The notes: generated by a model not told the origin, from the sequence alone. A stretch of DNA of 64,000 bases from Acidobacteriota bacterium (GCA_016870915.1 VFZY01000002.1:25214-89213); one strand, 5' to 3'; positions 17,320 to 26,769 are shown, numbered from the stretch's first letter. Numbers and translations are program-made.

Positions 17320-18470
17320 TTCTGTGCCAGCAGCGTTGCCGCCGCCCGCGAGTTCACCACCTGATCGAGCTCCGCAAGCTGCCGGCGGCCATCGAAGGCG
17401 TCCCCGCCGCCCTGGTGCAGCAGGGACGTCATCCACCAGGAAAACTGCTGCACGCGCCAGACGCGGCGCAGCGCCCGCGCGGAATAGCGGTCCAGTTGAT
17501 CCTGGCCGCCGGTGCGATACGCGTCGGCGAACGCCTGAGAGAGCAGCCAGACATCGGCCGCCGCCAGGTTCAGCCCCTTGGCTCCGGTGGGCGGCACGAT
17601 ATGGGCCGCATCGCCGGCCAGGAACAGGCGGTGATAGCGCATCGGCTCAGCCACGAAACTGCGCATCGCCGTGACGCCCTTCTGGGTGATGGAGCCTTCT
17701 TCCAGCCGGAAGCCGTCGCGGGTGGCGAACCGTGCCTGCAACTCCTCCCAGATGCGCGCATCCGGCCACTGCTCCAGGTCCTCATCCGGCGCGCATTGAA
17801 GATAGAGACGGCTCACCACGGGCGACCTCATGCTGAGCAGCGCGAAGCCGCGCTTGTGGTGCGTGTAGATCAGTTCATGGGAAGCCGGCCTGGCATTGGC
17901 CAGAATGCCGAGCCAGCCAAACGGATACACCTTCTCATGGATGGTGAGCGCGTCGGGCGGAATGCTGGTCCGCGAAATGCCGTGAAACCCGTCGCAGCCC
18001 GCGATGTAATCACAGGCGATCTCGCAGGGTGCGCCCGCGTTCGTGAAGTGAATCCGCGGTTCGTCTTCCAGGCCGGTGATCCGCGTGTTCCCGGCGTCGA
18101 AAAACAGCGGCGCGCCGGCGGCGGCACGGGCGGCGATCAGATCCCTGATCACCTCATGCTGCGCGTAGACCGTCACGGCGCGGCCGGCCAGTTCCTGGAA
18201 ATCGATGCGATGTCCCTGGCCAAGGAAGCGAAGCTCGATGCCGTGGTGGCGCAAGCCCTCGCGCAGCATACGGTCCCCGGCGCCCACCCGTTGCAGCAGG
18301 TCCGCGGTGCCCTGCTCCAGCACGCCGGCGCGAATCCGGGTTTCCACGTGCTGGCGGCTCTGGCGCTCCACCACCACTGTGTCGATACCCTGGCGGTGCA
18401 GCAACTGCCCCAGCAGGAGCCCGGCCGGTCCGGCCCCCAGAATTCCCACTTGAGTTCGAATGACTTTCAT
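17289..18470 (-). CDS. pobA: 4-hydroxybenzoate 3-monooxygenase
   Basis: Flavoprotein hydroxylase converting 4-hydroxybenzoate, NADPH and O2 to protocatechuate. The 393 residues match PobA in length and motifs: the FAD dinucleotide fold ILGAGPAGLLLGQLLHRQG at the N-terminus, RIRAGVLEQGT near residue 46 (the Arg of the PobA signature), the DG motif in IAGCDGFHGISR, and LFLAGDAAHIVPPTGAKGLN with the second FAD contact. The product is the substrate of PcaGH, whose genes start divergently 68 bases away. Its 3' end overlaps that of the transporter gene. Confidence 0.95.
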   Translation of the reverse strand: MKVIRTQVGILGAGPAGLLLGQLLHRQGIDTVVVERQSRQHVETRIRAGVLEQGTADLLQRVGAGDRMLREGLRHHGIELRFLGQGHRIDFQELAGRAVTVYAQHEVIRDLIAARAAAGAPLFFDAGNTRITGLEDEPRIHFTNAGAPCEIACDYIAGCDGFHGISRTSIPPDALTIHEKVYPFGWLGILANARPASHELIYTHHKRGFALLSMRSPVVSRLYLQCAPDEDLEQWPDARIWEELQARFATRDGFRLEEGSITQKGVTAMRSFVAEPMRYHRLFLAGDAAHIVPPTGAKGLNLAAADVWLLSQAFADAYRTGGQDQLDRYSARALRRVWRVQQFSWWMTSLLHQGGGDAFDGRRQLAELDQVVNSRAAATLLAQNYTGLPFDEF

Positions 18471-18500
18471 GCCGGCGACGCGCCTACAGGCTACGATACC

Positions 18501-18519
18501 AGCGAGTCATGCGGCTCGC
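18501..18519. promoter_or_regulatory. dyad in the pobA/pcaH divergent promoter region
   Basis: GCGAG and CTCGC arms (18502-18506 and 18515-18519) with an 8-base spacer lie in the 68-74 bases between the divergent pobA and pcaH starts. Position suits an operator for an aromatic-responsive regulator, but no regulator gene is in the window and the dyad is short. Confidence 0.25.
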
Positions 18520-18544
18520 CTGAAAGGTAGAGTGAAGAGTGAGC

Positions 18545-19249
18545 ATGATCATCTACCCGCCCGTGCCCCCGGGCTCTCAGCCGCCGTATCTGCACACACC
18601 CTATGGGTCGACGCACCACCGCGCGCCCCGGCAGCCTTTGATCACACTGCCGCACACGCTGAGTGAACGGACCGGCCCCGTCTATGGCCACAACCCGATT
18701 GGCGAAACGGACAACGATCTGACCAGGCACTTTCCCGAAGCTCCGCAAGGCGAGCGCATCATCGTCGCCGGCCGCGTGCTGGATGAGGATGGACGCGGCG
18801 TACCCGGCGCGCTGGTGGAGTTGTGGCAGGCCAACGCCGCCGGCCGCTACCGCCACGCGCGCGACAATCACCCGGCGCCCCTTGACCCCAACTTCCTGGG
18901 CGCGGGCCGCGCGGTGACGGATGACGAAGGCGGCTATCGCTTCACCACCATCAAGCCGGGTGCGTACCCGTGGCGGAATCATCCGAATGCCTGGCGGCCC
19001 GCGCACCTGCACTTCTCGCTCTTCGGACCTGCGCTGGTGACGCGGCTGGTGACCCAGATGTACTTCCCGAACGACCCCCTGATTCCCCTCGATCCGGTGC
19101 TGGGCGGCATCCCCGATGCCGCTGCGCGGGAGCGTCTGGTCTCATCGTTCGATCTCGCGATCACGCAGCCGGAGTGGGCCTTGGGCTATCGCTTCGACAT
19201 CGTTCTGCGCGGCCGCCGCGCCACCCCCTTCGAGGAGCCCCGGCCGTGA
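18545..19249 (+). CDS. pcaH: protocatechuate 3,4-dioxygenase beta subunit
   Basis: Catalytic, iron-bearing subunit of the intradiol dioxygenase that opens protocatechuate to 3-carboxy-cis,cis-muconate. About 234 residues. The four iron ligands expected for PcaH are all visible: the Tyr in AAGRYRHARDNH, the Tyr in IKPGAYPWRNHP, and the two His of AHLHFSLFG. The N-terminal arm (SERTGPVYGHNPIGETDNDL) is also typical of the beta subunit. The frame extends to a GTG at 18539, six bases earlier, and either start is possible. The TGA overlaps the GTG start of pcaG (GTGA), which keeps the two subunits in equal supply. Confidence 0.95.
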   Translation: MIIYPPVPPGSQPPYLHTPYGSTHHRAPRQPLITLPHTLSERTGPVYGHNPIGETDNDLTRHFPEAPQGERIIVAGRVLDEDGRGVPGALVELWQANAAGRYRHARDNHPAPLDPNFLGAGRAVTDDEGGYRFTTIKPGAYPWRNHPNAWRPAHLHFSLFGPALVTRLVTQMYFPNDPLIPLDPVLGGIPDAAARERLVSSFDLAITQPEWALGYRFDIVLRGRRATPFEEPRP

Positions 19250-19809
19250 CCCCAAGTGGCTCTCAGACCGTAGGCCCATTCTTTAACTTCGGCCTCACGG
19301 CGAACGCGGCTTTGGGCACGCTGGCGGGTCCGGGCGCACGGGGCAAACGAATCCGGTTGCGCTTCCGGGTCTTCGACGGCACGGGTGCTCCTTCGCCCGG
19401 TGACGCGATGATCGAACTTTGGCAGGCCGACGCCGAAGGACGATACCCGCACGCGGAGGATCCTCAGGGCGCTCAGGCGGACCCGCACTTCCAGGGGTTC
19501 GGGCGCCTGGAAACCAGCCCCGAGGGCGTTTGTGAATTCGAGACCGTGAAGCCCGGCCGCGTGCCCGGCCCCGGCGGGACTTCGCAGGCGCCGCATGTGA
19601 ACGTGATCGTCTTCGCGCGGGGACTGCTACGGCACCTGCACACGCGCCTCTACTTCGCGGGCGATGCGGCCAATGAGCACGACCCCGTACTCAACCTTGT
19701 CCCCGCCGCGCGCCGCGCGACTCTGCTGGCCGCGCCTGGTGAAGACAACGTCTGGCAATTCGACATACGGCTGCAGGGCGGCCATGAAACCGTCTTCTTC
19801 GATCTATGA
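19246..19809 (+). CDS. pcaG: protocatechuate 3,4-dioxygenase alpha subunit
   Basis: Non-catalytic partner subunit of PcaH, 187 residues. It starts with TPSGSQTVGPFFNFGL, the standard PcaG beginning, and has the matching intradiol fold (DAMIELWQADAEGRYPHAED, then QAPHVNVIVFARGLLRHLHT), where the second ligand histidine of the beta subunit is replaced, as expected for the alpha chain. The GTG at 19246 is chosen because it overlaps the pcaH stop and begins the conserved domain; the frame stays open much further upstream but only as an out-of-frame shadow of pcaH. Its stop overlaps the rsmG start (ATGA). Confidence 0.94.
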   Translation: MTPSGSQTVGPFFNFGLTANAALGTLAGPGARGKRIRLRFRVFDGTGAPSPGDAMIELWQADAEGRYPHAEDPQGAQADPHFQGFGRLETSPEGVCEFETVKPGRVPGPGGTSQAPHVNVIVFARGLLRHLHTRLYFAGDAANEHDPVLNLVPAARRATLLAAPGEDNVWQFDIRLQGGHETVFFDL

Positions 19810-20513
19810 GCAGGCATCCCGTGGGCGATCCTAAGCCCGTGGCCAACTTCCTGGCGGAACTCGACGCGCTGCTGCCCCGCGATCTTCCCCATCGCGATGC
19901 CTGCGCGGCCGGATGCGCCCGCCATCTGGAGCTGATTCACGAAGCGAATCAGCAGTTCAATCTCACCCGCATTGTGGATGCGCGCGATGCCGCCATCAAG
20001 CATGTGCTGGATTCCGTGCTGCCGTGGCGGCACTTCGCCAACGCCGGCCATGTGGTGGACGCCGGAAGCGGCGCGGGCTTTCCCGGCGTTCCGCTGGCGC
20101 TGGTGCTGCCGGATACGCGGTTTACGCTGATCGAGTCCACACGAAAGAAGGCAGCGTTCATCGAAGCCGCCGCCGACGCACTCGGCCTGGCGAACGTCGA
20201 AGTCATTCCGGAGCGCGCCGAGGACTGGCTGAAGCACCACCGGGCACCCGTGATCACCGCGCGCGCCGTTGCGCCGCTGCTTCGCGCCATCCCGCTCTTC
20301 GCGCCGGCTCTGCGCGGCGGTGCGCGGCTGCTGCTTTACAAGGGGCGCGATGCGGAAACCGAGATCGCCGAGGCCGCCACCGTGGCCGGACGCGCCCGTT
20401 GCACGGCGCGGATTGTCGAACGCTACGAACTGCCCGATGACGCCGGAACACGCGCCATGGTGGAGGTCACCGCGGCCGGGCCAGAAAGTACACCGGCACG
20501 CCCGCGGCGATGA
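19806..20513 (+). CDS. rsmG: 16S rRNA (guanine527-N7)-methyltransferase
   Basis: Transfers a methyl group from S-adenosylmethionine to N7 of G527 in 16S rRNA. The 235 residues show the RsmG marks: NLTRIVDARDAAIKHVLDS in the N-terminal part, the SAM-binding motif VVDAGSGAGFPGVPLAL near residue 82, LIESTRKKAAFIEAA, and RAVAPL. The C-terminal part is alanine/arginine-rich. It starts on the ATGA shared with the pcaG stop, so it is probably transcribed with the protocatechuate genes, an unusual position for this housekeeping gene, which is more often beside mnmG or parAB. Its 3' end overlaps the convergent permease gene by 47 bases. Confidence 0.93.
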   Translation: MSRHPVGDPKPVANFLAELDALLPRDLPHRDACAAGCARHLELIHEANQQFNLTRIVDARDAAIKHVLDSVLPWRHFANAGHVVDAGSGAGFPGVPLALVLPDTRFTLIESTRKKAAFIEAAADALGLANVEVIPERAEDWLKHHRAPVITARAVAPLLRAIPLFAPALRGGARLLLYKGRDAETEIAEAATVAGRARCTARIVERYELPDDAGTRAMVEVTAAGPESTPARPRR

Positions 20514-21756
20514 TCGCCAGCGCCGCCGCCCCGGCGGTGGGCCGCTCCATCACCGTGTTCACGGCGAACCACGCCGCGGTGAGACAAAACAGGGCCGGCG
20601 TCACCGGATAACCCCACATCCGGTAAGGCCGCGGCGCATCCGGCCGCGTGCGCCGCAGACGGATCAAGCCCGCCACGGTTACGCCGTACACAATCCACTG
20701 GGCCAGCATCGCGTAGTCGATGAGGAACTCGTAGGCGCCGGACACCGTGAGCACGCCGGCCCACACGCCCTGCCCCGCCAGCGCCCAGTGCGGCGTGCGG
20801 AACCGCGGATGGATTTCGCCGAAGCGCCGGAAGAACAGCCCATCGCGCGCCTGCGCGAAATAGACACGCGAGGGCGCGAGAATCTCGCCATTGAGCGCGC
20901 CCACAATGGAGGCCAGCACCGTCAGCGTCACCAGCGCGGCGCCCGCCGGGCCCAGCGCCAGTTCCGCCACGCGTGCGCCCACGCGCTCCGTCTGGACGAT
21001 CTCCGTCAGCGGCAGCACGGCGAGATACGCCAGATTCGCCGCGACATACAACGCCGTTGAGAGCGCCACGCCGGCCACCAGCGCGCGCAGCAGGTTCTTC
21101 TCCGGCTGCCGGATCTCGCCCGCGACGAAGCTGGCATAGGACCAGCCGTCATACGCCAACAGACACGAGATCAGCGCGACGCCGAACGAACTGGCATCCG
21201 TTGACGGCGCTCCCCAGGCGTTGCCGGCCGGCGCCCCCAGGCGCGCCGCCGCGCCGATGATCAGCGCCAGCCCAAGCAGCTTCGCCCCCGTGAACACGTT
21301 CTGCACCAGTGCCCCATGCCGCACACCCCGATAGTTCGCCCAGCACAGCAGGGCCACCAGGCCCAGCGACACAGCGCGTCCGGCAACCGGGTTGAGTTCG
21401 ACGAACTGCCCGAGATAGATGGTGAAGCTGGTGGCCATGAAGGCGATGGCTCCCGGCTGCACGATGAGAATGGAGATCCATCCAGACAGAAACGCCGCCA
21501 GGGGACCGAACGCCTCGCGCAGGTAGACATAGTGCCCGCCGGTGTGCGGCATCATCGTGCCCAGTTCGGCATAGGCCAGTGCGCCCAGAAACGACAGCGC
21601 TCCGGCGAACACCCAGACCGCGAGAATCCCGCTGGGGGAAGGCACGCTCCGCGCAATGATGCCGGGCACGGCGAAGATTCCGGCGCCGATCATGATGCCG
21701 GCGATGATGGATACCGCGTCCCAGAATCCGAGCTGCCGGCTCAGCCCATCGTTCAT
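20467..21756 (-). CDS. APC-superfamily amino-acid permease
   Basis: Inner-membrane transporter of 429 residues with the amino acid-polyamine-organocation layout: first segment with the unwound GIMIGAGIFAVPG motif near residue 19, LGALAYAELGTMMPHTGGHY in segment 2-3, a YDGWSYASFVAGEIRQPEKN block typical of the LAT/serine-threonine exchanger branch, and SRVYFAQARDG before the last segments. The substrate is likely a neutral amino acid, but this is inference. Its start overlaps the stop of the M20 amidohydrolase gene (ATGA), suggesting that a peptide-like product of that secreted enzyme is taken up by this permease. Confidence 0.92.
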   Translation of the reverse strand: MNDGLSRQLGFWDAVSIIAGIMIGAGIFAVPGIIARSVPSPSGILAVWVFAGALSFLGALAYAELGTMMPHTGGHYVYLREAFGPLAAFLSGWISILIVQPGAIAFMATSFTIYLGQFVELNPVAGRAVSLGLVALLCWANYRGVRHGALVQNVFTGAKLLGLALIIGAAARLGAPAGNAWGAPSTDASSFGVALISCLLAYDGWSYASFVAGEIRQPEKNLLRALVAGVALSTALYVAANLAYLAVLPLTEIVQTERVGARVAELALGPAGAALVTLTVLASIVGALNGEILAPSRVYFAQARDGLFFRRFGEIHPRFRTPHWALAGQGVWAGVLTVSGAYEFLIDYAMLAQWIVYGVTVAGLIRLRRTRPDAPRPYRMWGYPVTPALFCLTAAWFAVNTVMERPTAGAAALAIIAAGVPVYFLARPR

Positions 21757-23174
21757 TCCCCGGTCTCGCGGTACCGAAGCGGCGGTTTCTGGCCGGCCGG
21801 TATGCGCGACTTATACTGGTGCCCGGCGCGGCGCTTATCGAAATCGGCCCGCGCGGCGCGCAGGGAAGCGGGATCGTACAGCAGGTCCATGGCGCTCAAG
21901 GCCAGTGTTTTCGCGGCGACAATCATGCCCTTCCGCCCAATGCTTGACCCGGCGCAAGCCACGTTCTGCCAGCTATGCCCCGGCGACCCGGGCACGAACG
22001 TCGCCGCGCTGAACGCGCCCGTGGGCACAGCCCAGCTTACGTCCGCCGAATCGGTGGAGCCGCCCAATCCCACACGCCCTGTCTGGAGGGTCTCCTGGCT
22101 GCCCAACGGCGGTGGATCCGTCAGGCTGGCGCGGAGTTTTTCCGCCCACGCGGTCTCTTCCGGCGTGTACTTCACGCCGCCCACCTGCTTCAGGTTCTTC
22201 TCGATTACGGAGTTCAGAGGGCCGTTGGGCAGCACGTTGTAGACCGCGTTCACCAGTTCCATTTCCATGCGGGTTTCGGTGGCCAGTGCGCCCGCCTGCG
22301 CGCATTTCACCAGGCGGTCCCACACACCGTCCAGCACCAGCATGTTGCTGTGCCGGGCGTAGAAATAGCCTTCCGCGAAATCGGGCACAACGTTCGGCGC
22401 GCCGCCTCCGCGCGTGACGATGTAGTGGATGCGCGTCTCCTGCGGGATGTGCTCACGCAGCAGTTCCACGGCATGGTTCATCAGCATCAGCGCGTCCAGC
22501 GCGGACCGGCCCTGTTCCGGCGAAGCGGCGGCGTGCGAGGACCTGCCATGAAAACGGAACTTGGCGGAGATGTTCGCCAGACTGGTTCCGGCGCGAACCT
22601 GATTTGACGAGGCCGGGTGCCAGTCGAGCACGGCGTCCACATCGTTGAACGCCCCGGCGCGAATCATGTAGATCTTCCCGCCGCCGCCCTCTTCGGCCGG
22701 CGTGCCATAAAATCGCACCGTGCCCTGAATGCCAAGCTTCATCATCTGTTCCTTCACCGTGATGGCCGCCAGCGCCGACGCCACGCCGAACAGATTGTGG
22801 CCGCAGCCATGGCCAGCGGCCCCGGCGGCCCGCACTTTCTTCACCGGCTCATCTTCCTGGGAAAGGCCGGGCAGGGCATCGAACTCGCCCAGAATGCCGA
22901 TCACGGGCTTGCCGCTGCCCCAGGTGGCGGTGAACGCCGTGGGCGCCCCGCCAACGTTCTCCACAATGCGGAAGCCGGCGGCCTTTAGCTCGTCGCGCAG
23001 CAGGCCTGAACTGCGAGTCTCCTGGTAACCCACCTCCGCCCACTCCCAGATCTGGCGGGACATTTGCCCGAACTTGGCTGCCTGCGAATCGATCCGGTCG
23101 AGGATCGCGGGTTTGACCGCATCGGGCGCCTGGGCCAGCAGCGTGGTGGCGGCCAGGAGGAGAAGGGGTCGCAT
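21753..23174 (-). CDS. secreted M20-family amidohydrolase (AbgB-like)
   Basis: Metal-dependent amidase/peptidase of 473 residues with a signal peptide (RPLLLLAATTLLAQA). The M20D pattern is present: GILGEFDALPGLSQ with the first metal Asp/Glu, AAGHGCGHNLFG, TPAEEGGGGKIYMI with the catalytic Glu pair, and a dimerisation domain starting around AKFRFHGRSSHAA. The best resemblance is to the AbgB subunit of p-aminobenzoyl-glutamate hydrolase and related amidohydrolases. The export signal is unlike cytoplasmic AbgB and suggests periplasmic action. It is co-translated with the APC permease downstream. Confidence 0.9.
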   Translation of the reverse strand: MRPLLLLAATTLLAQAPDAVKPAILDRIDSQAAKFGQMSRQIWEWAEVGYQETRSSGLLRDELKAAGFRIVENVGGAPTAFTATWGSGKPVIGILGEFDALPGLSQEDEPVKKVRAAGAAGHGCGHNLFGVASALAAITVKEQMMKLGIQGTVRFYGTPAEEGGGGKIYMIRAGAFNDVDAVLDWHPASSNQVRAGTSLANISAKFRFHGRSSHAAASPEQGRSALDALMLMNHAVELLREHIPQETRIHYIVTRGGGAPNVVPDFAEGYFYARHSNMLVLDGVWDRLVKCAQAGALATETRMEMELVNAVYNVLPNGPLNSVIEKNLKQVGGVKYTPEETAWAEKLRASLTDPPPLGSQETLQTGRVGLGGSTDSADVSWAVPTGAFSAATFVPGSPGHSWQNVACAGSSIGRKGMIVAAKTLALSAMDLLYDPASLRAARADFDKRRAGHQYKSRIPAGQKPPLRYRETGE

Positions 23175-23356
23175 AGTCTCTCGATTATAGGGAATCGGAC
23201 ACGCCGGGCTATCGTCGTTGTATGAGCGCCCTGTCTACACAACCCGCGCAATCAAAGCTCCAGCGGTCCGAACCCGGCGTGAGATGAAGCGTCTGGCGAG
23301 CCAGCAGAAGGTTCGCCCGAGCGTGATTCTGAGCGAAGCCCTCCAGGAAGACGGAA

Positions 23357-23390
23357 CGGCCGGCCGGGATCTCTCCCGGCCGGCCGTTGC
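23357..23390 (-). terminator. strong GC-rich hairpin, probable terminator of the receptor gene
   Basis: Perfect 15-base stem (AACGGCCGGCCGGGA / TCCCGGCCGGCCGTT) with a 4-base loop, 20 bases past the stop of the minus-strand receptor gene. The plus-strand side is followed by GCTTTT and the minus side by a weak T-rich stretch. It separates this gene from the M20 gene. No convincing gene lies in 23175-23410. Confidence 0.75.
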
Positions 23391-23410
23391 TTTTCAGGCT
23401 GTGCGTGCTG

Positions 23411-26400
23411 CTAAAACAACAGCTTCAACTGGAAGCGCACCATGCGTCCGCCGGCATCGAGAAGCTGAGGATTCGCGAACTGCCCGGACGGCGCGGAAGC
23501 CACGTTGTTCAGAATGGTCCCTGTGGCCGGCGCAAACGCGCTGGCGCCCAGAAAGCCGTACTGAGGCTTGTTGAACAGGTTGAACATCTCCGTGCGGAAC
23601 TCAAACCGGTACCGCTCATTCACGTTCACGGTCTTCATGAAGTTCACGTTCCAGACGTTCAGCGGGTTGTTTCGTTCCGTGTTGCGGCCCAGGTTGCCGG
23701 TGGGGCAGCCCCGCGGGTTCGCGGTGACGTTGCAGGCCGGAAGCGACAGGAACCGGGCCTGCGACGGGTCGATTGGGGTGTTGCGGTCATCCGGGTTCAC
23801 ATAGCCGGTGGGGCTTGCGGCGTTCCAGACGGCCCGCACGCCCTTGCGCCCGTTCGGGTTGAAGTTCGGCCGGTCCGTGGCTCCGCCGAAGCCGTCGGCG
23901 TCGATGCCGTTCACCACCGAGTACGGGATTCCCGTTTCGTAGGTGTAGATGGCGGCCACCTGCCATCCGCCGATGACGCGCCCGGCGAATCCCTGCTGGC
24001 TCTTCATCCAGGGCAGATCATAGACCGTGGTGAGAACCGCGCGGTGATCGCGATGGAAGAACGAAACCGAGCGTTCCCGCGCCTGCCCGCCAAAGAACGC
24101 GGGCACGGCCGGCAGGCTGCTGAGCGGCGCGACCGTGGTGGCGAAGATTTCGCTGCCATTGTCGATGGCCTTGGACCAGGTGTGCGAAAACATGGCCATG
24201 AACCCGCGCTGGAACCGGCGATGCACCATGGTCTGAAGTCCGTGATAGTTGGAACTGCCGCCGTTGGTGCGGACCGTGCGGTCCCCTTGCAGGGTGTCGA
24301 GGCGCCCCGAGTTCGGCGCGGTGGACGGAGCGTTCGACGGCCGGATGCGGAACGCGGGCGGCACCAGCGGGTTCGCGTCCTCATTGATGAAGAGGCGCGT
24401 GCCTTTCGTGCCGACGTAAGAGACATCCAGCACGGTTCCGGCGGGCAGCTCACGTTGAATGCCGAGCGACCACTTCTGGTAGTAAGGGTTCACCAGATTC
24501 GACAGCATCAGCGTCTGAGCGTCCAGCGGCGAGAGTGCCCGCGGCGCCACCGGCAGCCGGCCCGAAAGACCGGCCAGACCGCGCGGGTTGGCGGTATCGA
24601 CGACGGACACCGTGTCCGTGGCCACCAGGTTCGGCGAGGAGGCCTGAGCGTTCGAGGCAATGTTGTTGAAGAACGAGTCATACCCCATCTGGTACCCCAT
24701 GCGAAGCACGCCTTTCTTTTCCCCAAACAGGAGCCGGAACGGTCCGGCCGGCTTGGACGGCGACCAGGCCAGGCCCACGCTGGGCGAGAAGTTGTTGCGG
24801 TCCGCGGTGACGCGGTTGGGCTGCGAATAGGGTCCGGCCAGGGTCACCGGATCCACGTTGAAGAGGCCGGTGTAGGCCGGAGTGCGGATCGAGTTCATGG
24901 GGAGCCCGAAGTATTCGTAGCGTACGCCCAGGGTGAGGGTGAGCGAATCGCTGGCGCGCCACCGGTCCTGCACGAAGTAGGCGTGTCGGTTGAGATTCGG
25001 ATAGTAGGCGGGGTTGCCGAAGTCCTTGCGCGCGGCGCCGGCGGAGCCGCCGAAGTCGTCGATGAAGTTCCCCCAGCTGGAGAATCCGGTGGAGGCTTCA
25101 TAGGTCAACGTGCCGCGCACGGCGAACGGGGCGAACTGGCGGGACCGCTGCTGCAGCAGGTCAATGCCGCCGCGGAAGGTGTGGCGTCCGCGCACGACGG
25201 TCACCGTGTCCTGCACTACGTAGTTGTTGGCGATGCGGCCCTGCGGAATGCTGGACAGCATGCCCACGCGCGCCGAGCCGTTGCGGATCAGGATGTCCGG
25301 CGCCGTGAGAGCCAGCGGATTGTCCGCGCCCGGGAAATCGAGCGTGATCCGGTTGTAGGGAATCCGCAGTTCGTTCGTCACCGTGGGGGAGAAGACGTAG
25401 GTGTGCCCGAACAGCGCGTTGATGAAACGATCCTTCTCGGGGGTATCAAAGCCCGCGAACCGGACGCTTCCACCCACAGGCTTATTCTGCCCGTCGTAGG
25501 CCAGCCGCCCGTAGGCGATGCTTCGGTCGCTGAAGCGGTGGTCCACCTTGATGATCGGCTGCCGCGTGCTGATGCGCTGCGCATAGGAGCGGGTGAAGGT
25601 GCCGATTTCCAGATCGGGCCGGCCCAGGCCCAGAGCCACGGTGCCGAACTGGCCGGTGGCCGCGGCGTCGCCGATCAGGTTGAAGTAAAGGTCGACGTTC
25701 TTGTTGGCGCCCTGGGGAAACAAGCGGCGCAAGGTCTCCCGGCCGCGCGTCGAAAGCGTCTGGTTGGCCTGAGTGGATGTGGATTGCTGCCGGTTTTCCA
25801 GATAGGAGGCGAAGAAGAACGTCTGGTTCTTCAGGATGGGGCCGCCAAGGGTGCCTGAAAACCACTGGTCCGTGCCTGCCGGGGGGCGTCCGCGCTGCCG
25901 AATCGCGGGGCTTAGCGCCTGGGTGTTGGTGATTGCGTTGAAACGGGTGGATTCAACCAGGTAATTGGCGGTCCCGTGGAATTCGTTGGTGCCGGACCGT
26001 GTGATGGTGTTCACAACGGCGCCGCCCGCGCGGCCGAACTCGGCGTCGAAGTTCGTCGTCTGCACGGAAACCTCCGCCACGGCGTCGGGATTGGTCACCT
26101 GAAACGCCTGGCCGGCAATGGAGATGTCGTTGTTCTCCGTGCCGTCGAGCAGGAAGTTGTTGGATCGGCCGCGGCTGCCGTTCACTGAAAAGCTCCCAAT
26201 GCCGCCCGGGGCGCCGCGCGTGGTGGAGACACCCGGCAGAAGAAGCGCAAGCTGGTTCGGATTGCGCGTAGCCACGGGAAGCTGCGATGCCTGCATCGCC
26301 GTAATCGACCCGCCGCGCACCGGAGCCTCCACCTGAAGCGCCGCCGCTTCCGCGGTCACTTCAATGGTGGCGGTCTGGTCGCCCACTTCCAGGCGGACAT

Positions 26401-26722
26401 CGTAGGTCAACACCTGGGCCGCTGAAACGGAAAACTGGGTTTGAAATACCTTGAATCCGCCCATGCTTACGGCCAGACGGTACTGCCCCGGGTCCACCGC
26501 ATCGAACCGGTAGATACCGGCGGGGTTTGATTCGGTGGTTCGAACCGTGTTCTGTTCCACGCTGCGGAGTTCCACTTTGGCGGCCGCAATGGGAGCGGCG
26601 GAAGGATCGGACACAAGGCCCGAGATGGTGCCACGGCTGGTTTGCGCCGAAAGTGGCAGGTGAAGAAGTGCCAGGCCCAGAATGCTTGTAGCGAGCCGGC
26701 GAGAGTGCGAGACGTGTTGCAT
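23411..26722 (-). CDS. Oar-like TonB-dependent outer-membrane receptor
   Basis: Outer-membrane protein of about 1,103 residues with the same plan as the receptor at 6.6-10.2 kb: signal peptide (RLATSILGLALLHLPLSAQ), a carboxypeptidase-regulatory domain (ISGLVSDPSAAPIAAAKVEL, then YRFDAVDPGQYRLAV), a plug with FLLDGTENNDISI and EFGRAGGAVVNTITRSGTN, and a long barrel ending in VRFQLKLLF. The frame also opens at a TTG at 26731, but the ATG at 26722 has GGAGGG nine bases upstream and is preferred. The M20 amidohydrolase and the APC permease follow on the same strand past a terminator, so a shared peptide-uptake role is possible but not shown. Confidence 0.93.
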   Translation of the reverse strand: MQHVSHSRRLATSILGLALLHLPLSAQTSRGTISGLVSDPSAAPIAAAKVELRSVEQNTVRTTESNPAGIYRFDAVDPGQYRLAVSMGGFKVFQTQFSVSAAQVLTYDVRLEVGDQTATIEVTAEAAALQVEAPVRGGSITAMQASQLPVATRNPNQLALLLPGVSTTRGAPGGIGSFSVNGSRGRSNNFLLDGTENNDISIAGQAFQVTNPDAVAEVSVQTTNFDAEFGRAGGAVVNTITRSGTNEFHGTANYLVESTRFNAITNTQALSPAIRQRGRPPAGTDQWFSGTLGGPILKNQTFFFASYLENRQQSTSTQANQTLSTRGRETLRRLFPQGANKNVDLYFNLIGDAAATGQFGTVALGLGRPDLEIGTFTRSYAQRISTRQPIIKVDHRFSDRSIAYGRLAYDGQNKPVGGSVRFAGFDTPEKDRFINALFGHTYVFSPTVTNELRIPYNRITLDFPGADNPLALTAPDILIRNGSARVGMLSSIPQGRIANNYVVQDTVTVVRGRHTFRGGIDLLQQRSRQFAPFAVRGTLTYEASTGFSSWGNFIDDFGGSAGAARKDFGNPAYYPNLNRHAYFVQDRWRASDSLTLTLGVRYEYFGLPMNSIRTPAYTGLFNVDPVTLAGPYSQPNRVTADRNNFSPSVGLAWSPSKPAGPFRLLFGEKKGVLRMGYQMGYDSFFNNIASNAQASSPNLVATDTVSVVDTANPRGLAGLSGRLPVAPRALSPLDAQTLMLSNLVNPYYQKWSLGIQRELPAGTVLDVSYVGTKGTRLFINEDANPLVPPAFRIRPSNAPSTAPNSGRLDTLQGDRTVRTNGGSSNYHGLQTMVHRRFQRGFMAMFSHTWSKAIDNGSEIFATTVAPLSSLPAVPAFFGGQARERSVSFFHRDHRAVLTTVYDLPWMKSQQGFAGRVIGGWQVAAIYTYETGIPYSVVNGIDADGFGGATDRPNFNPNGRKGVRAVWNAASPTGYVNPDDRNTPIDPSQARFLSLPACNVTANPRGCPTGNLGRNTERNNPLNVWNVNFMKTVNVNERYRFEFRTEMFNLFNKPQYGFLGASAFAPATGTILNNVASAPSGQFANPQLLDAGGRMVRFQLKLLF

Positions 26723-26769
26723 TGAATGCAACCCTCCAGTCGAAGTTTAGAGCCGCCTGAACGGCCCGC

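Noticed and set aside
16719..18530. 603-codon plus-strand open frame
   Set aside because: Out-of-frame over the transporter and antisense over pobA; no motif.
23218..23574. 118-codon frame upstream of the receptor terminator
   Set aside because: It runs through the terminator and into antisense of the receptor; no family match.
23387..25858. 823-codon plus-strand open frame
   Set aside because: Antisense shadow of the second receptor; composition and absence of motifs argue against it.
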